Shown here piece after piece: positions 27,842-34,891 of a DNA stretch of 34,891 bases; within the stretch, counting starts at the first letter, position 1; the number at the start of each line of letters is the position of its first letter. The notes beneath the pieces are model-generated. The model saw nothing but the letters and a program-made list of their open reading frames with translations, ran no database searches and was not told the origin of the DNA. Origin of the DNA: Paracoccaceae bacterium (lineage in GTDB: Bacteria > Pseudomonadota > Alphaproteobacteria > Rhodobacterales > Rhodobacteraceae). The translations under genes were made by a program, and so were the position numbers. The stretch spans positions 1 to 34,891 of the forward strand of contig JAFIEE010000017.1 of NCBI GenBank assembly GCA_020832705.1, read 5' to 3'.

Positions 27842-29323
27842 TCAGGGCAGGCATTCCATGTAGAAGTCCTTGTCCCAGTCGGTGACGGTGGACATGAAGC
27901 GTGCCCATTCGTCGGACTTGTATTCGTGATACAGGCGATACATCTCGCCCGGCATGCCGCGCTGGACCACCTTGTCCTGTTCCAGCGCTTCCAGCGCCTC
28001 GCCCAGGCTCATGGGCAGCTTCTTGACCTGCTTGCCCGCTTCCATCGCTTCATAGATGTTGCGCTCTTCGGGCGCGCCGGGGTCGAGGTTGTTGTCGATC
28101 CCGTCATCGGCGGCGGCCAGGATGGTGGCGCCCATCAGATAGGGGTTCACCATGCTGTCCACGGAGCGGTATTCGAACCGCCCAGGCGCGGACACACGCA
28201 GGCCCGTGGTCCGGTTCTGAAAGCCCCAGTCGGCAAAGACCGGCGCCCAGAACCCGGTATCCCACAACCGGCGATAGGAATTCACCGTGGAACAACCGAT
28301 CGCGGTCAGCGCGCGCAGGTGGTGGACAATGCCGCCGATCGCCGCCAGCCCGGCCTTGCCCGGCATCTGTGGGTCGTCGGTGTCCGGCATGAAGGTGTTT
28401 TCGCCGCCGTCGACATACATGTAGTTGTCGGCCATCCCGGGCAGGTTGTCCGGGTCATTGCCGCAGCGCACGAACTGGTCCGCGCCGCCGTGCCACAGGC
28501 TCATGTTGTGGTGGCACCCCGAGGCCGAGACCCCCATGAACGGCTTGGTCATGAAACAGGCGAAGATGCCGTTTTCGCGCGCCACCTGCGCGCAGATCTG
28601 GCGGTAGGTGGTCAGCCGGTCGGCGTTGCGCAGCACATCGTCGAAGGTCCAGTTCAGCTCCAACTGGCCGGGTGCATCCTCGTGGTCACCCTGGATCATG
28701 TCCAGGCCCATCCTGCGGGCGTAGCGGATCACCTGCATCGACACCGGGCGCAGGCTTTCGAACTGGTCGATATGGTAGCAATAGGGCTTGGAATAGCCGT
28801 CACGCGGCTTGCCGTCCTCGTCGAACTTGAGCCACATCATCTCGGGCTCGGTGCCCACACGCAGCTGCAACCCGTTATGTTTCTTCTGGAATTCCTGGTG
28901 CAACCGGCGCAGGTTGCCACGGCAGTCGGCGGTCAGGAAGGCGCCGGGGTCGACCTTTTCCTCGCGGTTGCGAAACAGCGTGCAATAGAAGCGGCCGATC
29001 TCGGGCGCCCAGGGAAGCTGCATGAAGGTCTCGGGCTCGGGGATGCCGATCAGTTCGGCCGCCTCGGGGCCGTAGCCCAGATAATCGCCGCGCCGGTTCA
29101 GGAACAGGTTCATGGTGGCGCCATAGACCAGCTGGAAGCCCTTCTTGGCCACGCGCTCCCAGTGGTCGGACGGGATGCCCTTGCCCATGATCTTGCCGGT
29201 GACCGACACGAACTGAAGATACAGATACTCGATCCCCAACTCGTCGATTTTCTTGCGTACCTCGCGAATCTTTTCGTCGCGACCCTCGGCTTCCACGAAG
29301 GCTTCAAGATCTGTTTCCGGCAT
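27842..29323 (-). CDS. gmaS: Gamma-glutamylmethylamide synthetase (glutamine-synthetase family)
   Basis: GmaS joins glutamate and methylamine with ATP, the entry step of the indirect methylamine pathway. The protein has 493 residues. Glutamine-synthetase signatures are present: GTEPEMMWLKF (metal site), GDHEDAPGQLELNW, KPFMGVSASGCHHNMSLW (substrate loop) and FEYRSVDSMVNPYLMGATIL (near the C-terminal Arg and metal site). The frame is open another 116 codons, but the ATG at 29323 has a perfect AGGAGG six bases upstream and yields the family start. It is the first gene of the minus-strand operon and diverges from the GntR-type gene. Its linkage to mgsABC separates it from ordinary glutamine synthetases. 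Confidence 0.94.
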   Translation of the reverse strand: MPETDLEAFVEAEGRDEKIREVRKKIDELGIEYLYLQFVSVTGKIMGKGIPSDHWERVAKKGFQLVYGATMNLFLNRRGDYLGYGPEAAELIGIPEPETFMQLPWAPEIGRFYCTLFRNREEKVDPGAFLTADCRGNLRRLHQEFQKKHNGLQLRVGTEPEMMWLKFDEDGKPRDGYSKPYCYHIDQFESLRPVSMQVIRYARRMGLDMIQGDHEDAPGQLELNWTFDDVLRNADRLTTYRQICAQVARENGIFACFMTKPFMGVSASGCHHNMSLWHGGADQFVRCGNDPDNLPGMADNYMYVDGGENTFMPDTDDPQMPGKAGLAAIGGIVHHLRALTAIGCSTVNSYRRLWDTGFWAPVFADWGFQNRTTGLRVSAPGRFEYRSVDSMVNPYLMGATILAAADDGIDNNLDPGAPEERNIYEAMEAGKQVKKLPMSLGEALEALEQDKVVQRGMPGEMYRLYHEYKSDEWARFMSTVTDWDKDFYMECLP

Positions 29324-29469
29324 ATGTCCCTCCTGCTGATGTCCGGGCTTTCCGCAAGCGCGCACGGGGGCGCCAACGCGAGGCCAATCATGCCTGACCG
29401 CCATTACAGGCCCCGCTCCGATTACGGCCCGGTGCGAACCGCTCCTCCCCGGTTCGAGGAGCAGACTGC

Positions 29470-29498
29470 ACCAATAGGCTACCAATACGCAACCAAAT
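29470..29498 (+). repeat. Three 7-base direct repeats at 11-base period (candidate operator)
   Basis: ACCAATA at 29470-29476, ACCAATA at 29481-29487 and ACCAAAT at 29492-29498 lie on the same face of the helix, 11 bases apart. Position just upstream of a candidate -35 box suits a regulator binding site, possibly for the GntR-type or GlxA-type protein encoded nearby. Which protein binds is unknown. Confidence 0.6.
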
Positions 29499-29527
29499 TT
29501 TGACCCATTCTGACCAGAAAAATTCAA

Positions 29528-29556
29528 TTGGGCGCCCCCGAGTTTGTCACTATATA
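29528..29556 (+). promoter_or_regulatory. Candidate promoter of the GntR-type gene
   Basis: TTGGGC (29528-29533), a 17-base spacer and TATATA (29551-29556) point toward the regulator gene. The -10 box is the most AT-rich hexamer in the region. The implied start near 29563 gives a leader of about 80 bases. Confidence 0.5.
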
Positions 29557-29640
29557 CAGGGGACGGGTTGCGTGCTGCGCAGGTGTTGTGCACAGGGGAC
29601 GCGGATTTACGCTGATCGAGGACGCCTGCGGATTTCGGAC

Positions 29641-30312
29641 ATGATGACTGTAAACGCGACCGATATTGCAACTGCCCTGAAGCAGCAGATTTCGTCTGGC
29701 CGATTCGCGGTCCGGGACCGGTTACCGCCCGAACGCGTGCTGGCCGAACAGTATGGCGTGGCGCGGGGCACCATCCGGCAGGCGCTGCGCCAACTTGAGG
29801 AGTCGCGCTTTGTGGAGCGGCGCCCGGGCAGCGGCACCTATGTCACCTGGTCCGACGGTGACGACACCCGCCCGATTTCCGAGATCACGCGCCCGCTTGA
29901 CCTTGTCGACGCGCGCTTCGCGGTCGAACCGCAGATGTGCCGCCTTGCGGTGCTGCACGCCACCGGTGCGGAACTGGAAAAGCTGCGCGGATTGCTGGGC
30001 CGGATGGAGGACTGCGAGGACGACAGCGCCGCCTTTGCCGATATCGACGAGGATTTCCATCTGGCCATCGCCGAGGCCACCGCCAACCCGATGATCGAGT
30101 GGATGATGCGCAAGATCCACGAGACCCGCAGCCACGCCCAATGGGCACGGATGCGCGAACTGACGCTCAACCCGGATGTGATCCGTATCTACAACCGCCA
30201 GCATCGCGCGGTCGTCGACGCCATCGAGCACCGCAACCCGGAGGCGGCGGCCGAGGCGATGAAGAAACACCTGTCCACGGCGCGCCAGACACTGGTGGGG
30301 CTGGCCGATTGA
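29641..30312 (+). CDS. GntR/FadR-family transcriptional regulator
   Basis: A 223-residue DNA-binding protein. The N-terminal winged helix-turn-helix is clear (LPPERVLAEQYGVARGTIRQ, then RFVERRPGSGTYV). The C-terminal part is an FCD-type helical ligand domain with DEDFHLAIAEATANPMIEW and YNRQHRAVVDAIEHRNPEAA, whose Asp and His residues suggest a metal-assisted ligand site. The frame is open upstream to 29500, but that part overlaps the promoter, so I chose the ATG at 29641; the next codon is also ATG. It diverges from gmaS and so is the prime candidate to control the methylated-amine operon. The 216 bases after it contain no gene and no clear terminator. Confidence 0.88.
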   Translation: MMTVNATDIATALKQQISSGRFAVRDRLPPERVLAEQYGVARGTIRQALRQLEESRFVERRPGSGTYVTWSDGDDTRPISEITRPLDLVDARFAVEPQMCRLAVLHATGAELEKLRGLLGRMEDCEDDSAAFADIDEDFHLAIAEATANPMIEWMMRKIHETRSHAQWARMRELTLNPDVIRIYNRQHRAVVDAIEHRNPEAAAEAMKKHLSTARQTLVGLAD

Positions 30313-30528
30313 CACCGCTTCACGCCCCCGGCGCTGCGCATCGGGGCAATGCCGGGCTTGAGTATTTCGGGCAAGATGAAGCCATGGGCAGGGACTGGGT
30401 TCCGCGTGCCGTCTCCGCGACAACTCTGGCGCCGACTGGCAGATGGCCCCGGCACGCAGAGGCGCGATGGGGCTGGGCGGCGATTTCGCACCCGGAGAAT
30501 TGCCCTGCAGCCGACGGCGGGCACCCTG

Positions 30529-31347
30529 TCAGGCGTGCTGCGCGGCCGGATCGTAAACTGCCCGGACATGCGCGGCACTGACCCCATAGGCGGCGTGAAA
30601 AGCGCTCGCCATCTGCGTGTCAAGCAGGGGCAGCGGGTCGCGGATGCGCAGTTCGGAATCGTTATGATGGTTGATGCCCCGGATGAACATGTCCGGGTCG
30701 GTCATGGTAAGGGCGGGCATGTGTTTCCACAGTTCCTGATGCCCGAAGTTCATCACCGTCTGCCGACAGTCCTGTTGCAATGCCACCGCCAGACCCGGGG
30801 TCCAGTAGGCACGCGTCACCGGCAGCGCGTGGATACCCGCGGCCGAGGCGCGCATCACATGGCCGCGATTGAAATCGATCGCAACGCGGCGGTTGCGTTC
30901 GAAGATCGGCTGCGCCTCGTGCACCGTCCGCCGCAGCCGCTCGACGAATCTGCAGCCCACGCCGTCATCATCGTCCAGACGGAACTGCAGGCTGAAGCGG
31001 AGGCCGGGGCGCCGGACCTCGGTGATCGCCCGGGCCATGACGTCACGGTGGCGGCCCGGCGGAAAGGCCCGAATCACCGCCTGCGGCAGATCCGCCAGCA
31101 GCGCCTCGAGCCGGTCGCGCTGCGGGAATTCCGTGCCGATCACCACCAGAAAGGTGAAATCCGGGTCGGTCTGGGCGCGCAGGCTCGGCAGGGTGACCGT
31201 TTCGAAAAGCCGGAAGCGCTCTTCCAGCCGCGCAGGCGCGTAAAGATAGCGCGCCCGGTCCTCGGGCGTGTCATGCCGGCGCTGGAATCCGCCCAGCGCG
31301 GGATACGAAAAGCGGCACAGGCCGATCACCTCGGTCGGCGGTGGCAC
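30529..31347 (-). CDS. Putative rhamnosyltransferase / glycosyltransferase
   Basis: A soluble protein of about 272 residues resembling the putative rhamnosyltransferase family of alphaproteobacteria. It opens with EVIGLCRFSYPALGGFQ and has the acidic motif FRLDDDDGVG, which would bind the metal and nucleotide sugar. The start is uncertain: the frame is open to an ATG at 31506, but that extension is Arg/Gly rich without family character and reaches the rpsL promoter. I prefer a GTG at 31347 with GGGGGG eight bases upstream; a GTG at 31353 is also possible. It lies alone, convergent with the GntR-type gene and divergent from rpsL. The sugar and acceptor are unknown. Confidence 0.78.
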   Translation of the reverse strand: MPPPTEVIGLCRFSYPALGGFQRRHDTPEDRARYLYAPARLEERFRLFETVTLPSLRAQTDPDFTFLVVIGTEFPQRDRLEALLADLPQAVIRAFPPGRHRDVMARAITEVRRPGLRFSLQFRLDDDDGVGCRFVERLRRTVHEAQPIFERNRRVAIDFNRGHVMRASAAGIHALPVTRAYWTPGLAVALQQDCRQTVMNFGHQELWKHMPALTMTDPDMFIRGINHHNDSELRIRDPLPLLDTQMASAFHAAYGVSAAHVRAVYDPAAQHA

Positions 31348-31763
31348 GGGCACATCCCCCCGGTGGCGCAATCGCCGAAGTACCCCCCGAAACACCGCGC
31401 CACGCCCCTGAGCAAACCCGCTGCAAGAGGCTAGCACCCGCCCCGCAGGCCGACAAGCGCGCACGTCAGGATATCCAGGCAAGACCGCCCCGGCGCTTGT
31501 TGACAACCCTCCGGAACCCGCCTATACGGCGCGGACCCTGAAGCGCCCGAGCGCTTTCGGGGCGATACAGAACTGTATGTGGTCATGATCCGGGCCCCTG
31601 ATGCCCCGATCCTCTGGAATTCCACCGCGGCGTTCGCCTTAAACCGGCAACGCGTGCGGTTTCGTGCTTTGCGGACGCGCGGAGCATTTGACATGACGAG
31701 ATGCCCCCGGGACCCCGGCTGACGAGCGCGGGTCGAACGGGCCGCAAGACAAGGCGAGAGCTG
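31348..31763 (+). promoter_or_regulatory. Gene-free stretch: rpsL promoter and long structured leader
   Basis: These 416 bases contain no supported gene apart from the doubtful N-terminal extension of the minus-strand glycosyltransferase. They hold the rpsL promoter (31500-31528) and then about 228 bases of leader. In the leader, AAGCGC-CCGA-GCGCTT (31541-31556) forms a hairpin just after the expected start, and AAACCG (31641-31646) can pair with CGGTTT (31657-31662). Another TTGACA at 31688-31693 has no -10 partner. The leader may carry feedback control of the operon; that is inference. Confidence 0.5.
31500..31528 (+). promoter_or_regulatory. Near-consensus sigma-70-type promoter of rpsL-rpsG-fusA
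   Basis: A perfect TTGACA (31500-31505), a 17-base spacer and TATACG (31523-31528) lie 236 bases before rpsL. This is the best promoter match noticed in the window, as expected for a highly expressed translation operon. Transcription should begin near 31535. Confidence 0.8.
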
Positions 31764-32135
31764 ATGCCAACGATCCAGCAGCTGATCCGCAAGCCGCGGC
31801 AGCCGAAAGTGAAGCGCTCCAAATCCATGCACCTGGAGCAGTGCCCGCAGAAGCGCGGCGTGTGCACGCGCGTCTATACCACGACGCCGAAGAAGCCGAA
31901 CTCGGCCATGCGGAAGGTTGCCAAGGTGCGCCTGACCAATGGTTACGAGGTCATCAGCTACATCCCCGGCGAAAAGCACAACCTGCAGGAACACTCGGTC
32001 GTGCTGATCCGCGGCGGGCGCGTCAAGGACCTTCCGGGCGTGCGCTACCACATCCTGCGCGGCGTGCTGGACACCCAGGGCGTGAAGGATCGCCGCCAGC
32101 GCCGCTCGAAATACGGCGCGAAGCGTCCGAAGTAA
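31764..32135 (+). CDS. rpsL: 30S ribosomal protein S12
   Basis: S12 sits at the decoding centre and controls accuracy. The 123 residues from the ATG at 31764 begin [15 protein letters not shown]; the upstream open frame is leader. The sites of streptomycin-resistance changes carry the ordinary residues: TTPKKPNSA (the Lys42/43 region) and [13 protein letters not shown] (the Lys88 region). GGCGAGAG precedes the start. rpsG follows after 12 bases, so the S7-binding intercistronic structure of E. coli has no room here. Confidence 0.97.
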   Translation: MPTIQQLIRKPRQPKVKRSKSMHLEQCPQKRGVCTRVYTTTPKKPNSAMRKVAKVRLTNGYEVISYIPGEKHNLQEHSVVLIRGGRVKDLPGVRYHILRGVLDTQGVKDRRQRRSKYGAKRPK

Positions 32136-32618
<483 letters not shown>

Positions 32619-32643
32619 CAATCAGGCCAAAGGACCCACCCCA

Positions 32644-34767
32644 ATGGCACGCGAATACCCCCTTGAGCGCTACCGTAATTTCGGGATCATGGCGCATATC
32701 GACGCCGGCAAGACCACCACGACCGAGCGCATCCTGTTCTACACCGGCAAGAGCCACAAGATCGGCGAAGTCCATGATGGCGCGGCCACCATGGACTGGA
32801 TGGAGCAGGAGCAGGAACGCGGGATCACCATCACCTCGGCCGCGACCACGACCTTCTGGCAGCGCCAGGAAGACCCGACCGCCGAGGGCACCTCGGACAC
32901 CAAGTTCCGCTTCAACATCATCGACACGCCCGGCCACGTGGATTTCACCATCGAGGTGGAGCGCTCGCTTGCTGTGCTCGACGGTGCGATCTGCCTGCTG
33001 GACGCCAACGCCGGTGTCGAGCCGCAGACCGAAACCGTCTGGCGCCAGGCCGACCGCTATCAGGTCCCGCGGATCGTATTCGTCAACAAGATGGATAAGA
33101 TCGGCGCCGATTTCTTCAACTGCGTCAAGATGATCAAGGACCGCACCGGCGCCACGCCGTGCCCGGTCGCGCTGCCCATCGGGGCCGAGGACCAGCTTGA
33201 AGGCATCATCGACCTGATCAAGATGGAAGAATGGGTCTGGGCTGGCGAGGACCTCGGTGCGTCGTGGACCCGGCAGCCGATCCGCGAAGACCTGCAGGAT
33301 CTGGCCGACGAATGGCGCGCCAACATGATCGAGATCGCCGTCGAGATGGATGACGACGCGATGGAGGCTTACCTCGAAGGCAACGAGCCCGACGAGGCGA
33401 CCCTGCGTGCGTTGATCCGCAAGGGCACGCTGTCGCTCTCGTTCGTGCCGGTGCTGGCGGGGTCTGCGTTCAAGAACAAGGGCGTGCAGCCGCTGCTGAA
33501 CGCGGTGATCGACTTCCTGCCCGGTCCGCTGGACGTGCCCGCCTACATGGGCTTTGCGCCCGATGACGAGACCGAGACCCGCAACATCTCGCGTTCGGCC
33601 AAGGACGATGACCCGTTCTCGGCGCTGGCGTTCAAGATCATGAACGACCCCTTCGTTGGCTCGCTGACCTTCACGCGCATCTACTCGGGCGTGATCAAGA
33701 AGGGCGACCAGATGCTCAACGCAACCAAGGGCAAGCGTGAGCGTGTGGGCCGCATGATGATGATGCACGCGATCTCGCGCGAGGAAATCGACTGGGCTGC
33801 TGCGGGTGACATCATCGCGCTGGCCGGGCTGAAGGAAACCACCACCGGGGACACGCTCTGCGACCCGCAGAAACCTGTGGTGCTGGAAACCATGACGTTC
33901 CCCGAGCCGGTGATCGAGATCGCCGTCGAGCCCAGGACCAAGGCCGACCAGGAGAAGATGAGCCAGGGTCTGGCCCGTCTGGCCGCCGAGGACCCGTCCT
34001 TCCGCGTCGAAACCGATCTGGAATCGGGGCAGACGATCATGAAGGGCATGGGCGAACTGCACCTCGATATCCTGGTGGATCGCCTGAAGCGCGAGTTCAA
34101 GGTCGAAGCCAATATCGGCGCGCCGCAGGTGGCTTACCGCGAGACCATCTCGAAAGGGGCCGAGATCGACTATACCCACAAGAAACAGACCGGCGGCTCG
34201 GGCCAGTTCGCCCGCATCAAGCTGCTGATCGAACCGACCGAGCCGGGCGAAGGCTACAGCTTCGAATCGCGCATCGTCGGCGGCACCGTGCCCAAGGAAT
34301 ATGTGCCCGGCGTGGAAAAGGGCATCAAGTCGGTGATGGATTCGGGCCCGCTGGCCGGTTTCCCGGTGATCGACTTCAAGGTGGCGCTGCTGGACGGGGC
34401 CTATCACGATGTCGACTCCAGCGTGCTGGCGTTCGAGATCGCCTCGCGTGCGGCCATGCGTGACGGTCTGAAGAAGGCCGGGGCCAAGCTGCTGGAACCG
34501 GTCATGAAGGTCGAGGTGGTCACCCCCGAGGAATACACCGGCGGGATCATCGGCGACCTGACCAGCCGCCGCGGCCAGGTCACGGGCCAGGAACAGCGCG
34601 GTAACGCGGTGGCCATCAACGCCTTCGTGCCGCTGGCAAACATGTTCGGATACATCAACACGTTGCGGTCCATGTCCTCGGGGCGGGCGAACTTCACCAT
34701 GCAGTTCGACCACTACGAACCCGTGCCGCAGAACATCTCGGACGAGATCCAGAAGAAATACGCCTGA
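32644..34767 (+). CDS. fusA: Translation elongation factor G
   Basis: EF-G is the GTPase that drives translocation and, with RRF, recycles ribosomes. The ATG at 32644 gives 707 residues, the usual alphaproteobacterial size; the open frame further upstream overlaps the end of rpsG. GTP-binding motifs are AHIDAGKT at residues 17-24, DTPGHVDFT from residue 94 and NKMD at 148-151. Domain II begins near residue 300, and domain IV contains [17 protein letters not shown]. The gene usually precedes tuf; here it is followed by a hairpin, a C tract and a terminator facing the other way, so tuf does not follow directly. Confidence 0.98.
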   Translation: MAREYPLERYRNFGIMAHIDAGKTTTTERILFYTGKSHKIGEVHDGAATMDWMEQEQERGITITSAATTTFWQRQEDPTAEGTSDTKFRFNIIDTPGHVDFTIEVERSLAVLDGAICLLDANAGVEPQTETVWRQADRYQVPRIVFVNKMDKIGADFFNCVKMIKDRTGATPCPVALPIGAEDQLEGIIDLIKMEEWVWAGEDLGASWTRQPIREDLQDLADEWRANMIEIAVEMDDDAMEAYLEGNEPDEATLRALIRKGTLSLSFVPVLAGSAFKNKGVQPLLNAVIDFLPGPLDVPAYMGFAPDDETETRNISRSAKDDDPFSALAFKIMNDPFVGSLTFTRIYSGVIKKGDQMLNATKGKRERVGRMMMMHAISREEIDWAAAGDIIALAGLKETTTGDTLCDPQKPVVLETMTFPEPVIEIAVEPRTKADQEKMSQGLARLAAEDPSFRVETDLESGQTIMKGMGELHLDILVDRLKREFKVEANIGAPQVAYRETISKGAEIDYTHKKQTGGSGQFARIKLLIEPTEPGEGYSFESRIVGGTVPKEYVPGVEKGIKSVMDSGPLAGFPVIDFKVALLDGAYHDVDSSVLAFEIASRAAMRDGLKKAGAKLLEPVMKVEVVTPEEYTGGIIGDLTSRRGQVTGQEQRGNAVAINAFVPLANMFGYINTLRSMSSGRANFTMQFDHYEPVPQNISDEIQKKYA

Positions 34768-34770
34768 TCG

Positions 34771-34808
34771 GCGCGGGGCGCCCCCCGCGCCCCCCCCCCC
34801 CCCCCCCC
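34771..34808 (+). other. Hairpin followed by a run of 19 C after fusA
   Basis: GCGCGGGG (34771-34778) pairs perfectly with CCCCGCGC (34783-34790) around CGCC, three bases after the fusA stop. Where a T run would complete a terminator, the sequence has C from 34790 to 34808. The stem is real by sequence; the homopolymer may be a sequencing or assembly fault or a true slippery tract. Confidence 0.6.
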
Positions 34809-34847
34809 ACAAGGGGAAGACAGATTGCCAAACAGCATTTTGAGCGG

Positions 34848-34889
34848 AAAAAAACGCCCCGGCAAGTTGGTAACAACGCGCACCGGGGC
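34848..34889 (-). terminator. Rho-independent terminator on the minus strand
   Basis: On the minus strand GCCCCGG pairs with CCGGGGC, with an inner GTTG/CAAC stem, and is followed by G and seven T (the A run 34848-34854 on the given strand). It implies a gene to the right of the window that runs toward fusA. Confidence 0.7.
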
Positions 34890-34891
34890 CC

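Larger units (their letters stand above)
29324..29640. promoter_or_regulatory. Divergent control region between gmaS and the GntR-type regulator
   Basis: The 317 bases hold no gene. From left to right I see two interlocked inverted repeats, GAACCG/CGGTTC (29436-29455) and GCTCCTC/GAGGAGC (29441-29462), which cannot form together. Next are three direct repeats ACCAATA, ACCAATA, ACCAAAT at 29470, 29481 and 29492, exactly 11 bases apart. A promoter-like pair toward the regulator follows at 29528-29556. The stretch is much more AT-rich than its surroundings between 29470 and 29560. No clear promoter for gmaS could be singled out on the minus strand. Confidence 0.7.

Noticed and set aside
29500-29640. 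Upstream start of the GntR-type regulator at 29500
   Set aside because: The extra 47 codons cover the candidate promoter, have no family similarity and no ribosome site.
31688-31716. A second TTGACA in the rpsL leader
   Set aside because: At 17 bases the next hexamer is GC-rich and unlike a -10 box.
34856-34889. A tRNA or small RNA gene at the right edge
   Set aside because: The paired arms and T7 on the minus strand fit a simple terminator better; there is no acceptor or anticodon arrangement.

Overview
The window looks like a chromosomal segment of a GC-rich alphaproteobacterium, most likely a marine Rhodobacterales (roseobacter-type) species. The reasons are the style of the ribosomal proteins, the dense G/C third positions, and a complete-looking tmm-tdm plus gmaS-mgsABC methylated-amine set, which is typical of that group. 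This placement is inference; no 16S gene is present.

Layout. (1) 2-2917: the 3' two thirds of rpoC, closed by a strong terminator. (2) 3197-8744: a TAXI-type TRAP transporter (binding protein and fused permease), a universal stress protein and a class III aminotransferase, all on the + strand, closed by a UUCG-loop terminator. (3) 8916-15912: a compact run of r-protein genes, rplB-rpsS-rplV-rpsC-rplP-rpmC-rpsQ-rplN-rplX-rplE-rpsN-rpsH-rplF-rplR-rpsE-rpmD. It starts at rplB and stops at rpmD with a perfect palindromic terminator; rpsJ, rplC, rplD and rplW are absent upstream, and rplO and secY are absent downstream. (4) 16041-29323: a ten-gene minus-strand unit for methylated amines. In transcription order it reads gmaS, mgsA, mgsB, mgsC, two unrecognised small genes, tmm, tdm, a GlxA-type regulator and a dimethylglycine/sarcosine-dehydrogenase-like flavoenzyme. 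(5) A divergent GntR/FadR-type regulator at 29641-30312, sharing a 317-base control region with gmaS. (6) A putative rhamnosyltransferase on the minus strand, then rpsL-rpsG-fusA on the + strand behind a near-consensus promoter. The window ends with a hairpin, a run of 19 C and a terminator pointing the other way.

How it works together. Tmm would oxidise trimethylamine to its N-oxide, and Tdm would split that into dimethylamine and formaldehyde. GmaS would capture monomethylamine as gamma-glutamylmethylamide, and MgsABC would turn this into N-methylglutamate. The two connecting steps, dimethylamine to monomethylamine (DmmABCD) and N-methylglutamate oxidation (MgdABCD), are not in the window. 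The two unknown genes and the flavoenzyme are therefore the most interesting content. The ribosomal and RNA-polymerase genes are ordinary in sequence but unusual in arrangement: three blocks of the usual str-S10-spc superoperon lie in a changed order with metabolic genes between them.
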